Source: Flectonema sp. DT1601 (Eukaryota > Euglenozoa > Diplonemea > Diplonemida > Diplonemidae). Taken from it: DNA of 64,000 nucleotides. This document shows, piece by piece, positions 1 through 9,110 of the stretch. Each line of letters opens with the position of its first letter. Positions within the stretch are counted from its first letter, which is position 1. The DNA is taken from the NCBI GenBank assembly GCA_964019425.1, contig OZ025842.1, positions 667,541 through 731,540 of the forward strand, read 5' to 3'. Made by a program: the position numbers and the translations under genes. The notes beneath the pieces are model-generated. The model made no database searches, was not told the DNA's origin, and saw only the letters and a list, made by a program, of their open reading frames with translations.

Positions 1-817
1 TCCCAATGTTCAGAGTACTCCCTGGATTCCTTGTTCAGTATGGCATACCTGGAAGGATGGATTTGAAAGCTAATTGGGAGAAGTGGACCTCTTCTCGGAT
101 TAAAGATGATCCTCACCTGGGTCCTAATAACAAAGATGTCGTATGTTTTCCTTTTTTTCTTCTTATTTTGTGTTTTTTTTTCACTTCCCACGAAATTCGT
201 AAGTGCGACCCATCCATGCCAAGCTGTACGGTGATCCATATTTCTATTAAAACAAAAAACAGTTTGTAAAAGGAGACATGTCTTTTGCTGGAGCAGGAGC
301 TGATAGTCGCACAACACAAGTATTTGTAACATACAGAGATGGCACTGGTTTAGGGGGAGCATTGCATGAGGTTCCGTTTGGAAAAGTTATCGAAGGAATG
401 GAAAATATCGAAGCATTCTATGCTGGGTACGGAGACACTGCTCCGTTTGGAAGTAAAGGACCGGTTCAAGGTAGGATGTGGTCAGAAGGTAATAGTTACC
501 TGAAGAAAGACTTTGAAAAATTAGACTACATAAACGAGTGTCACGTTATAAAGGCTACAGACCTTCCTCAAATATCAACAGTGAAACACAACTCACAGGA
601 AGATTCATCAGGTGAAGTTGATAAGGAACAGAATGAAGCTCACGCTAGTGATCTCAAACTCGGTGAGACGGATGTGACATCAGCACCAGTCAGAAGTCAT
701 CTTAACCAGTCTATCTCACCAATATTTGTTGTTGCTATTTGTTCTGCTGTTGTTGTTGTTCTACTCGCTCTTCGTCGTAGCGGTTACCTAGCATATCGGA
801 AACTACGAGTTTTATAA
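1..817 (+). CDS. Cyclophilin-type peptidyl-prolyl isomerase with C-terminal membrane anchor (5' end missing)
   Basis: The coding sequence enters from outside the window and is read in two exons, 1-140 and 263-817. They are separated by a 122-bp phase-0 intron that starts GTATGT and ends AACAG. Exon 1 gives FRVLPGFLVQYG, and exon 2 gives GDMSFAGAGADSRTTQVFVT followed by LGGALHEVPFGKVIEGMENIEAFY. This is the order of a divergent cyclophilin fold (RV.PGF..Q.G, then M..AG....QFF.T, then FG.V..GM). After an acidic linker there is one hydrophobic segment (ISPIFVVAICSAVVVVLLAL) and a short basic tail, so the protein is probably a single-pass membrane protein with the isomerase domain on one side. 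The N-terminus, and any signal peptide, lies upstream of the window. The family is known to catalyse proline isomerisation. Membrane location is inferred from the hydrophobic stretch; whether this divergent copy is active is not known. Confidence 0.8.
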
Positions 818-1196
818 TAAAAAATATCCTCCTTTTGATATAAGAAACGGTTTGTCATGTTGTATTATAACCACCACTACTGAGTATTTGTAGCTCCAGT
901 CGTGTGGTGCTTACTTTTTTTTCTTGTTTTCCGAAAATTATTGAAAAAAAAACTAGCCGAATTCCTGTCCATTTACAGGTTGCAGTTCCAGCCACGCTGG
1001 AGACGACGAAACATAATAAAAGAATGAGGTTAGAGAGATAGGTTGAAACTGTTCTTATTTTTTTATAAATTATTTTCACTCCATCTCCTAACAGGGTAAC
1101 ATTATGAAAGAGATTCCTTCACAACTTAAAGCTTTAATCATAATCTTTTATATTAGATAGAGGAAGTGAATAACATTTCTGATCTCTCCCAACTCA
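818..1196. other. Intergenic region, cyclophilin to helicase
   Basis: AT-rich spacer with no convincing reading frame. It should hold the 3' UTR of the cyclophilin gene and the leader of the helicase gene. I see no RNA gene. Confidence 0.6.
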
Positions 1197-1199
1197 CAG
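1180..1199 (+). promoter_or_regulatory. Candidate SL trans-splice acceptor of the helicase gene
   Basis: A pyrimidine-rich run (TCTGATCTCTCCCAACTCA) ends in CAG ten bases before the helicase ATG. Its position fits addition of the spliced leader, although an ordinary cis-intron in a leader exon cannot be excluded. Confidence 0.45.
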
Positions 1200-1209
1200 A
1201 ACACACGAG

Positions 1210-3423
1210 ATGTTCATTCGTCCCTCTGATTCTCATCATGTTCGCGAAGCAATCGCTGTAGACGTTGCATTTGATAGGGAGGAGGGAGTAGCGTCAGGAT
1301 ATGTTTCTGTTTCGTCATTGTCTGGGGGAGAGCTACCAGTGATAACGAGGAAGAGGGACATCTTATATTTAGTTGAGAATAATAAAGTAGTTCTGATTGA
1401 AGGAGAGACTGGATGTGGAAAGTCTACGATGATTCCTCAATTCTTACTCGACTCTGGATGGGCTGATCATGGGATTATTGCAATATCTGAACCAAATAGA
1501 CTCTCCGCAATCCATCTAGCTCAACGTGTCGGTCAAGAGAGACAACGATGCGGGAAACTCCGAAGCCAAATTTCGCATTCAGTTCGATTCTCGTCTACGG
1601 TAACAAATTCGACCAGGGTGGTATTCATAACCGACGAGTTACTTCTTTCTGAAATATGCATAGATCCCTATCTTAACAAGTATTCCGTCATCGTTGTTGA
1701 CGAAGCTCATGTGAGAAGTGTTCCAACGGATCTCCTCCTTTCATTACTAAAGAAGATAATAAAAGTTCGTCCCTCTTTGAGATTGTTAATAACATCCGCA
1801 ACTATGGAGGTCTCCGAACTACAACAATTCTTCTCGGTATTCGAACCTAAGCTGCTGACTGTGGAGGCGAAGCAGTACCATTCAGATGTTTATTACCTTC
1901 GTGAGCCTTCTAAGAACTACATTACTGCTAGTCTACACACTGCTTTATCGATTCATAAGCATCGTCCTGAAGGTGATATTTTAATATTCTTACCCAGACA
2001 GTCAGACGTGTACACTTGTTATGACAAACTGAAATCTTCTGAAACAGTTGGGTATAAGAACATAAGAATGGAAGTGTTGGTGTTGCATGAGGGAATGGGT
2101 TTAAGAGATCAAAGTAAAGTTGTAGTTGGAAATCAAGAAAGACATCGAAGAATAATTGTGTCAACAAGTATTTCAGAAACATCTTTAACAATACCTGGTG
2201 TTACTTTTGTTGTTGATAGTGGACTGAAAGAACTTCAGGTAACTGACTCTTACGCATCAAGTACTCGCTTTGTTACTGTTCCCATATCAAAGGCTGAAGC
2301 AAAGCAAAGATGTGGAAGAGGAGCTCGAACTGCTCCTGGTGAGAACTATCGTTTGTACACAAGACAGACATTTGATTCAGAATTTGATAATCATCCTGTT
2401 CCGTGTATTCAGCGACAGGACTTGTCGTCAATGATCTTACTTTTAAAGTCTGTTGGAGTTGTTAATGTTGTCGGGTTTGAATATATTACTCCTCCTCCTC
2501 CTAAACACCTCCAACGGTCACTCGAACTACTCTATTCGATGAACGTCATAAATGACTCCGCAGACATCGTATTCCCACTCGGTCCAATATTCGCAATCTT
2601 CCCTGCTCCTCCACAGCTCTTAACCTTTCTCCTCGCATGTAAAAGTCAGGGAGGACAAATTCTAGATTTTGGGTATCGAGTCGCAAGTTTATTATTAGTA
2701 AGAGATGTCTTCGTGCAAGGTGGTTACGGAGGAGTGAAGAAGAAACAGCAGGCAGCCATCGAGTTGTACGGAGTCAAGGAAGGCGATCATTTAACTTTAT
2801 TGAATATTTCACTGGCTTTTGAAAAAGAGATTGATTGTGGCACAGCAGCAGAATTCTGTAAGAGATACGCTCTGAATTATAAAAGTCTTGGAAGGGCTCA
2901 GCAGCTCAGGGATAATTTAAAGAAAAGTATTGACATGTACTGTACCGACACTTTATGGAACGACGACGGTTTGCAGAAATCTCTGCAACGAGTTAGAGGG
3001 ATTGCTGGAGACTCTGAAGTATTGACGTGTTGTATGATGTGCGGTTGGTTTACTAATATTGCTTTTCGAACTTCATCAGGAAGCTATCAACCGATTAGAG
3101 GAGGTGATTGTGTATCCATCTATCACACTTCTTCTTTACATCATTGCGATCCTCCTGCTGAGTGGATTATGTTCGTATCGTCTTTTGAAATATCCAACAA
3201 GTCTCACTACGTTAAGGAATGTGTTCAAATTGAAAATCCGTTGCTGTTGGTTAATGTTGCTCCTCATTATTATGATTTTGCTAAAAATTCAAATCAGATG
3301 TCGAAGGGGGACCAGAAGATCGTAGCAGCGAGGAAACGATCAAAACTGGCAGCTGATACATCGGAGAATGAAAAAATGGAAAAGAGAAAAGGATATTGGC
3401 TTGATGAGTTGATGATGTCATAA
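1210..3423 (+). CDS. DEAH-box (DHX-type) RNA helicase
   Basis: 737 residues in one exon. The superfamily 2 DEAH motifs are in order: I GETGCGKST (residues 65-73), Ia EPNRLSAIHLAQRV, II DEAH (164-167), III SAT, IV ILIFLPRQ, V TSISETSLTIPGVTFVVDSG and VI QRCGRGAR. A helicase-associated (HA2) region follows with VFPLGPIFAIFPAPPQL, then an OB-fold-like end with CVSIYHTSSLHH and WIMFVSSFEISNKSHYVKEC. The family unwinds or remodels RNA or RNP using NTP and works in splicing, ribosome biogenesis or RNA surveillance. This copy has almost no N-terminal extension, so I cannot assign it to a particular Prp2/16/22/43 or DHX orthologue. The ATG is the first one after a CAG acceptor. It is transcribed in the same direction as both neighbours. 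Confidence 0.92.
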   Translation: MFIRPSDSHHVREAIAVDVAFDREEGVASGYVSVSSLSGGELPVITRKRDILYLVENNKVVLIEGETGCGKSTMIPQFLLDSGWADHGIIAISEPNRLSAIHLAQRVGQERQRCGKLRSQISHSVRFSSTVTNSTRVVFITDELLLSEICIDPYLNKYSVIVVDEAHVRSVPTDLLLSLLKKIIKVRPSLRLLITSATMEVSELQQFFSVFEPKLLTVEAKQYHSDVYYLREPSKNYITASLHTALSIHKHRPEGDILIFLPRQSDVYTCYDKLKSSETVGYKNIRMEVLVLHEGMGLRDQSKVVVGNQERHRRIIVSTSISETSLTIPGVTFVVDSGLKELQVTDSYASSTRFVTVPISKAEAKQRCGRGARTAPGENYRLYTRQTFDSEFDNHPVPCIQRQDLSSMILLLKSVGVVNVVGFEYITPPPPKHLQRSLELLYSMNVINDSADIVFPLGPIFAIFPAPPQLLTFLLACKSQGGQILDFGYRVASLLLVRDVFVQGGYGGVKKKQQAAIELYGVKEGDHLTLLNISLAFEKEIDCGTAAEFCKRYALNYKSLGRAQQLRDNLKKSIDMYCTDTLWNDDGLQKSLQRVRGIAGDSEVLTCCMMCGWFTNIAFRTSSGSYQPIRGGDCVSIYHTSSLHHCDPPAEWIMFVSSFEISNKSHYVKECVQIENPLLLVNVAPHYYDFAKNSNQMSKGDQKIVAARKRSKLAADTSENEKMEKRKGYWLDELMMS

Positions 3424-3676
3424 ACTATCACAATGTTCACACTTTCGATAATTAGTATTTTTGACACGAGGGAGCTCAAACTCTCTTCAAAGAATTACTC
3501 TCCCGGTCCATTGCTGGGAGTGTGACGGAATTATTATTCTTTTTTCTTCAAATTGTGATAAAGGTCGTATCTTACAACGTTACTCAAGACCACACGTTTA
3601 TTAAAATTGTAGTTAATTCTTTTTTTTTTTTTTTTAAATTTTTTATATTTTACCCAATACCAGCACCTATTTTATT
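3424..3676 (+). promoter_or_regulatory. Intergenic region with candidate SL acceptor for the phosphorylase gene
   Basis: A 15-16 T run near 3620-3635 is followed by a TA-rich tract ending in CAATACCAG at about 3663, 13 bases before the ATG at 3677. This is the pyrimidine tract plus AG arrangement expected of trans-spliced euglenozoan mRNAs. Confidence 0.45.
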
Positions 3677-4612
3677 ATGTCGGATCTTCCAAAGTGTGAA
3701 ATTGCCATCATCGGAGGTACTGGAGTGTACGACTGTGAGCATTTAACGGACATCAAGACTGTTGAGGTATGGAATTATTTTTCATTCTCACTAATTTAAT
3801 GAGAAAGATATAATAATAATAACAACCAGGTTACAACCCCATTTGGTACCCCATCAGGATTGACTGTCGGAAAGCTCGGCGATGAAAATATCTTGTTTGT
3901 CGCCAGACACGGTGCCAACCACAGAATGATTCCATCTGAAATTCCATTTAAAGCGAATATCTTCGCCTGTAAGATGCTCGGAGTTAAATTTTTGTTCACC
4001 GTTTCAGCGTGTGGATCATTAAGAGAAGATTACTCACCTGGTGATTTAGTTATGATCGATCAGTTTATTGACCGTACAAAGACTAGAGACGCAACCTTCT
4101 TTGGAAATGGTGTTGTAGGACACGCAGCTTTCGGAGATCCAGTCTGCATGAAGCTCCACAAATTAGCTGGAGATGCTATCGCTAAATCACTCCCAGAAGT
4201 TAAGGTTCACAGATCAGGAACTTACATCTGCATGGAGGGACCAGCATTCAGCACCAGAGCTGAGTCGAGAATGTACCAAAAGTGGGGAGGTGACATCATT
4301 GGAATGACCGCCTTGACTGAAGCAAAACTCGCGAGAGAAGCAGAAATTGCCTACTCATCGGTAGGTCTCGTAACCGACTTTGACGCCTGGCGTGAGGGTG
4401 AACATGCTGACGTTGCTTCCATCATGAAGGTGATTGCTTCAAACTCAGCAAACGCTCAAATCTTTAACAAGGCAGTCATTGAAGCCTTGTCAGCCAACAA
4501 GTTCGATTCCGACGCCCACACCTGTCTTGACTCTGCCCTCATGACTCGCGGGGACAAGTTCCCAGCTGACCAAAAGGAACCTCTTAAGGTCATCTTTGGG
4601 AGATTCTACTGA
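3677..4612 (+). CDS. 5'-methylthioadenosine phosphorylase / purine nucleoside phosphorylase family 2
   Basis: Two exons, 3677-3766 (30 codons) and 3830-4612, flank a 63-bp phase-0 intron (GTATGG...ACCAG). The spliced product is 290 residues, close to the roughly 280-300 usual for the family. Visible landmarks are the N-terminal phosphate-binding IIGGTGVYD, FVARHGANHRMIPSEIPFKANI, the loop SACGSLREDYSPGDLVMIDQFIDRT, CMEGPAFSTRAESRMYQKWGGDIIGMT and GLVTDFDAWREGEHADV. These match MTAP, which splits methylthioadenosine with phosphate to adenine and methylthioribose-1-phosphate in methionine and purine salvage. Substrate choice (MTA versus inosine/guanosine) cannot be settled from sequence reading alone. 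The short exon 1 is essential because it carries the GGTG phosphate loop, so a gene model starting in exon 2 would be wrong. Confidence 0.93.
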
Positions 4613-4618
4613 ACGTGA

Positions 4619-4669
4619 TGTGATATATTCACAAATGTGATATATTCACAAATGTGATATATTCACACA
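4619..4669. repeat. Three tandem 17-bp palindromic repeats
   Basis: TGTGATATATTCACAAA is repeated three times head to tail (4619-4635, 4636-4652, 4653-4669; the last ends ACA). Each unit is an imperfect palindrome with arms TGTGA and TCACA. The array starts a few bases after the phosphorylase stop codon, so it lies in the 3' UTR. Confidence 0.85.
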
Positions 4670-5160
4670 TTCATTTTATTTTTGACTTTTTCTTCAACTG
4701 AAAAAAGTTGGTGCAATTCTCATGCGCAACATTATCAGTAACGCAACAATCGTATTTTTTTTTTTTTTTCCCCGTCTTCCTCGTTGCACCGATGCTCGCT
4801 GACCGTTTGATTTCTCTTCTTCGAAGAAGGGACTTTAATTGGTAATAAAAAGCAGCGTCTTACCTGTGCAGCATGTTTGTGGTTGGGCTCCGCATATTTG
4901 ATCTACTTCGAAGTGTTATTTTTCCCGTCGGAGTGAGAGACCCACAAAAAGGTGTTCATCTTATCATGACAGTGTTTGTGTCTTAAAAGTGTTTCTTACT
5001 ATTGCTGATGTCAGTCGTTGAATTGTTCTATTTTCCCCAATTTTGTCAGCGCAGTTTTCTACTTCAGAAATGATCTCTCTCTGTGTGATTGGTTGCTGTT
5101 CTGTCGTATTATTTGTTTCCAAAATAGGACTGAAATGTAACATCAAAACTTACTAATAAA
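4670..5160. other. Intergenic region, phosphorylase to TBC gene
   Basis: Contains a run of about 17 T near 4755 and no convincing reading frame. A weak AAAATAG acceptor candidate lies at about 5127, ahead of the TBC start, with a minimal ATG-TAA in between. I see no RNA gene. Confidence 0.5.
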
Positions 5161-6396
5161 ATGGATCCTTCTGAAGAGGAAGAGAAGCTAATCAGCGGAG
5201 AGCTACTGACTGAGGAGGAGTTCGAGAACTACATTCAACTGTTGGATGCTTCTCTAGAGTCGAGTCGAAGCGTAAGAAGAGTTAAGAATTATAAAACAAT
5301 TAAGGGAAGTATCAGAAGAAGAATTGAAAGACAAATCGTAAACTATAATTTTGAACTCCTCTCGGGAGTAAATGACATTTGTGAGGTACTTCAATTCGAA
5401 GGTTTGCAAAGACTGGTAAAGACCTACGGTGTGGAACCAGACCAATCTGATGTTTGTGAATCACAACTCCCTGTTGTTGATGTTGTTGATGATTCAGAAG
5501 GTACTCATTTGGATATTTTAGGATTTCAAGTAGAAAAAAAGATAAACGCAGTTCCAGGACCTTCATTGACAGACCACACTGAGTTATGGTTATTCTCAAT
5601 CAGAGAGACTTCTGATGTCACAAAAGATCAATATTCAAGAATGGTTGCCGACTCTATGACTCATCGAACTACTTCAACCAACGCCATCATTAAAGATTTG
5701 GGAAGAACGTTTCCACATTGTAAGGATTTCATTGATTACGGTGACGGATATCATTCCCTTCACAGATTACTATCAACTGTTTCACACACAGTTCCGTTCG
5801 GTTATTGTCAGGGAATGAATTTCATTGCCGGAATACTTCTTCTTGTAACAAAGAGTGAGCTGCATTCCTACCGATTACTGCTGCAGGTAATTTCAAGCGA
5901 CTTTTACAACGGCGGGTACTACGATGAACAAATGACTAATTGTGTTCTTGATCAAATGGTATTGAAAGAATTAGTTATGGAACATGCGAGTAAAGCTTAC
6001 AATGACCTTGAGAAGGCAGGTATTAATCTTGGTGATATCACAATTCGTTGGCTTCTTTGTATTTTCGTTGATGTCGTGTCGAGTGATATTTTGTTGTCCA
6101 TTTGGGATGTTTATTTCAGTGAGGGTATTTGTTTTCTTCATAAACTCGCTGTTCATATTTTCAGTTCTTTAAAACTTCCGTCGGGTGCTGACTTCAGTCA
6201 GGCGCTCGAAACAATAAACATTTCGATGAGAAACCTCAGCCTCAGTGACGTTATTGCTGCTAACGCGATGATGTACGACAACGAACAGCTGAAAGTTATG
6301 CGCGAGAAGGCGAAGAAAAAGAAGAACAAGGACAACAAACCCAACGAAAAGAAGAGGTTTGGAATGTTCAGCCCCAAGAGATTTATGGGAAAATGA
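5161..6396 (+). CDS. TBC-domain Rab GTPase-activating protein
   Basis: 411 residues in one exon. The central part carries the TBC hallmarks: IIKDLGRTFP with the arginine finger at about R182, and YCQGMNFIAG with the glutamine finger at about Q217, preceded by a REIxxD-like stretch (SIRETSDVTKDQY). Helical regions SIWDVYFSEGICFLHKLAVHIFSSL follow. The N-terminal 120 residues are acidic and not recognisable as a known domain. The C-terminus is strongly basic (KAKKKKNKDNKPNEKKR), suggesting membrane or nucleic-acid contact. The family speeds GTP hydrolysis on Rab proteins in vesicle traffic. Both catalytic fingers are present, so activity is plausible. Which Rab it serves cannot be told. Confidence 0.9.
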   Translation: MDPSEEEEKLISGELLTEEEFENYIQLLDASLESSRSVRRVKNYKTIKGSIRRRIERQIVNYNFELLSGVNDICEVLQFEGLQRLVKTYGVEPDQSDVCESQLPVVDVVDDSEGTHLDILGFQVEKKINAVPGPSLTDHTELWLFSIRETSDVTKDQYSRMVADSMTHRTTSTNAIIKDLGRTFPHCKDFIDYGDGYHSLHRLLSTVSHTVPFGYCQGMNFIAGILLLVTKSELHSYRLLLQVISSDFYNGGYYDEQMTNCVLDQMVLKELVMEHASKAYNDLEKAGINLGDITIRWLLCIFVDVVSSDILLSIWDVYFSEGICFLHKLAVHIFSSLKLPSGADFSQALETINISMRNLSLSDVIAANAMMYDNEQLKVMREKAKKKKNKDNKPNEKKRFGMFSPKRFMGK

Positions 6397-6462
6397 ATAG
6401 CTCTCTCTCTTCTGCGTATCACTTCTGTATTTGTTTCAACCTATTCGGTCAATTGTTAGAAT

Positions 6463-6489
6463 AAAAAAAAAAAAAAAAAAAAAAAAAAA
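6463..6489 (+). repeat. 27-base A run after the TBC gene
   Basis: An uninterrupted A tract follows AGAAT about 65 bases past the TBC stop codon. It may be a simple homopolymer in the 3' UTR or the tail of an old retrocopy; no target duplication is evident. Confidence 0.6.
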
Positions 6490-7042
6490 TCAAACGCTCG
6501 TTTATTTCTCCCTTTTAACGTAGCGGTTGCACGTCTTATTATTATTTGTTTTCAGATTCAAAGGTGAGTCACTGCTGACTTGTTTTCATTAAAATGCTAA
6601 TTAATAAATCAGCAGCATTGATGGAAACTTCTAACTGCTATTTTTGTGTCATAAATTAAGTTTATTCTTTCATTTAGAAACCTGTCACTTAGATGCTCAT
6701 TGTTTAGATGCGATGGAATATTGATTTGCAACAAAAATAAAATAAAATCAAAATTGGTGGAGTGTGATCTTTATCTGGTTGATCCCGTTACCGAACGAGA
6801 CCCTTCAGTAGGGGCACTCGGTCTTTAGATCTTAGGCGTTCTACGTCCTTTTTCCAACAGTGCCGCCCTTCTTAAATTTTTTTTTCTCCTCCTTTTAAAA
6901 AGAAACTTACGTTTTCACATTTCAACTCTGAACATATTGAAAACAAGGTAGTCCTCTTCTAGTCATAATATTGGTAAGCGTTCTTATGATAATTAATGGC
7001 TTACTGTTTAAATAAATTTAGAATCCCTGAAACTTTCTTTGA
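6490..7042. other. Intergenic region without recognisable gene
   Basis: AT-rich, with stops in all frames at short spacing. A short stretch around 6775-6810 recalls conserved small-subunit rRNA words but does not extend. Confidence 0.5.
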
Positions 7043-7225
7043 AGCTTTAACAATTTGACACCTACGTGTCAACATCAGTCTCTCGGGATCTCTTGGGTTT
7101 TATTCGGAGCCGTAGTCGGGATGATAACTTTCGCAACGACAGAATCACAGAAGAAGGCTAGAAGTTTGATTGGTCATCGAGGAAGAAGGCTGCTTAACTT
7201 ACGGATACGAGTGATGTCTCAGTAA
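7043..7225 (+). CDS. Candidate exon with one hydrophobic segment (hypothetical)
   Basis: A short open stretch preceded by a TGA. It reads ...SLGISWVLFGAVVGMITF followed by a basic part, SQKKARSLIGHRGRRLLNLR. A good donor-like A|GTAAGC overlaps its 3' end at about 7221. I recognise no family. It could be an exon of a small membrane protein, but I could not find a partner exon in a matching phase, so the call is weak. Confidence 0.2.
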   Translation, partial: SFNNLTPTCQHQSLGISWVLFGAVVGMITFATTESQKKARSLIGHRGRRLLNLRIRVMSQ

Positions 7226-7520
7226 GCGTTTTCAAGGTGTTTCCTGAGCTGTGAACTTATTCAGCATCTTTCGGACATCTGCTAAGTGATGTAACTCAAT
7301 GAGGTAAGCAGAGCGGTTATTTCAAACGCACTCTTGCTTCAAATTGTGTTTTATTTTTATCCTTACTTTGTTTTTTTTTCTATTCTTCTTCCTCTTTTAT
7401 CACTTCCTTTAAATATTATTATCACCTGAACCTGATGACAGGAAGTTAGATATGAGTTTTTATTAAAACTACGTTACGTAGTTCACCAAATCAAAAGAAG
7501 TAGAAACTGTTCCCTCTCAG

Positions 7521-7760
7521 GCATTCATTAGGGATTTTTTATATAGTTTGATAGTGTCAGAATTAGTGAAGATGTGCCCAGTTGCCGCAGGTAAACAAAT
7601 CCCCTTCTCACGCCTCTACAAGGGGATATCCTATTCTTCTACTACCTCCTCAAGTTATGATACGATTGATGAAGAAACTTTTATCGATTTATTTATTAAA
7701 TTATTAGAGGATTCTGAAACCAACTGTTGGTCTCTTTCCATTGCAACCAGGTTCGGCTGA
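7521..7760 (+). CDS. Candidate terminal exon of an unknown gene
   Basis: A strong acceptor (TTCCCTCTCAG) ends at 7520. The frame then stays open for 79 codons to a TGA at 7760 and reads AFIRDFLYSLIVSELVKMC, a serine-rich middle, and ETFIDLFIKLLEDSETNC. The amphipathic, acidic composition looks coding. No domain is recognised and the upstream exon is not identified. Confidence 0.3.
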   Translation, partial: AFIRDFLYSLIVSELVKMCPVAAGKQIPFSRLYKGISYSSTTSSSYDTIDEETFIDLFIKLLEDSETNCWSLSIATRFG

Positions 7761-7865
7761 ACCCTATATTCGTTTTAGCCAGTTTCAAGTTGCTTTATAT
7801 TTAATCAGAGTATCAAGTTACCACCCAAAAAAAAACACCAAACAAAACAGCTAAAATGTCAAGTA

Positions 7866-8099
7866 ATGAAGCGTGTGTTACCAACAGCAAACAAAAGAAT
7901 GGTCCAAGTCAGAGGGGAGATAGCCGATACAATAATACGAATGACAAAACCACCAATTAGAAAATAGATCCGGATCTACTACACACGGCTGATGAAGAAA
8001 ACTGAGTTGACGGAGGATGACGAAGTTACGATCAACTTGGCCAAACTACCGCGAGAAGAATTATTGTTGAAGCCTAGTGATTGTCAGTTTATAAAGTAG
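7866..8099 (+). pseudogene. Small open frame broken by a single TAG (hypothetical)
   Basis: From an ATG at 7866 the frame reads MKRVLPTANKRMVQVRGEIA...RMTKPPIRK, meets a TAG at 7965-7967, and continues with coding-like sequence (IRIYYTRLMKKTELTEDDEV...LAKLPREELLLKPSDCQFIK) to a TAG at 8097. The composition on both sides is similar and not repetitive. It may be a decayed small gene, an exon boundary that I misread (the TAG could be an acceptor AG), or chance. I recognise no family. Confidence 0.22.
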
Positions 8100-8492
8100 T
8101 TTTGGGCTTTACATTAAACACAACAAACACACGAATGTATTCCCATTCCCTATTCGAGACACGGTATCTGCGATACTATCTTCCTGCTCTTTCAGGTTTT
8201 TCTTTCTTTTTTTTTGTTGATTATCTTTTCACATGAAAGCTTTCCTTGCTCGGGAAGGATGTGCGAGTTTTCCTTTTTCGAAGAAATATTTCATCATTTC
8301 GGAGTGTTTTTGTGGGGAAGAAACTAGTCGCGCAGATCCGAAATACATGAGCTTTTTGTTGAAAATATTAACCAATGAACTAATTTTGTTTACCCAACAA
8401 GGATACACATGAACGTTTCTTAATAAGAGATGAGAAACTCGTATAACAGGTTGTTTGTTAAACAAATCGTGGCTGTAGGTTGGGGCTAAATT

Positions 8493-9110
8493 GTGCAACA
8501 AAAAAAAAAAAAAAAGGAAGTGTTTGAAGAAATATGTTTTACACGTTTGTTAACCTCATCATACCCCAAGCCATTGCGAGTCATCACTCCAAGAGTATTA
8601 ACACTCGGTGGAGTGACAGGTGCGAACAGTCTTTGTCAGAACAGTGAGGGATGTCAGTATTGGAAGGGACAACCAGGGACTGATATCTCATTTATTGCTG
8701 TAGTCAATTCAAAGACATCGAATGGTGGTGTTGGTGTTCCTTTAGAAGGCTATCGAGGAAATGTTACAGTCAGAACCGAAGTTGGAGAAGTCACGTGGTC
8801 TAATTGTGACGGAACTATCTGTACAACTGATTCACTTCAAATAAGCCCTTCAGAGATTTACCGCGACGTGACTGCTGAGGATGAACAAGTCTACACCTTT
8901 GGAGGAACTCCTGCTGTCTTTGAAAAAGATCAACATCCGTCATCTCCTTATTTAAAAATAACTTTAAAATCAACAACGTCACCAGTTCGAGATTCCCTTT
9001 TGTACATCTGCCTCACAGACAGCAGTAACGGAGTTGAGCAAATTGACACTTCTGTTGCCTGTTATTTCAATAAACTACGAAGCGGTTCAACAAGAAGCAA
9101 TGATTATTAA
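8493..9110 (+). CDS. Orphan exon, probable secreted or surface beta-sandwich-like protein
   Basis: The frame is open from about 8493 to a TAA at 9110 with no internal methionine, so it must be a downstream exon or a gene that has lost its start. The recognisable coding part begins near RVITPRVLTLGGVTGANSLC and continues with alternating hydrophobic/polar strands, about six cysteines (CQNSEGC, WSNCDGTIC, YICLTD, VACYF) and NVTV/NSK-type N-glycosylation candidates. Cysteine content and strand pattern suggest an extracellular domain. No family is recognised. The lysine-rich start comes from an A run and is probably not translated. The upstream exon was not found. Confidence 0.4.
   Translation: MQQKKKKKEVFEEICFTRLLTSSYPKPLRVITPRVLTLGGVTGANSLCQNSEGCQYWKGQPGTDISFIAVVNSKTSNGGVGVPLEGYRGNVTVRTEVGEVTWSNCDGTICTTDSLQISPSEIYRDVTAEDEQVYTFGGTPAVFEKDQHPSSPYLKITLKSTTSPVRDSLLYICLTDSSNGVEQIDTSVACYFNKLRSGSTRSNDY

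Noticed and set aside
6770-6810. Fragment resembling small-subunit rRNA (TCTGGTTGATCC and GAACGAGACC close together)
   Set aside because: These two conserved words are far apart in real SSU rRNA, and the sequence around them does not match. Probably coincidence.
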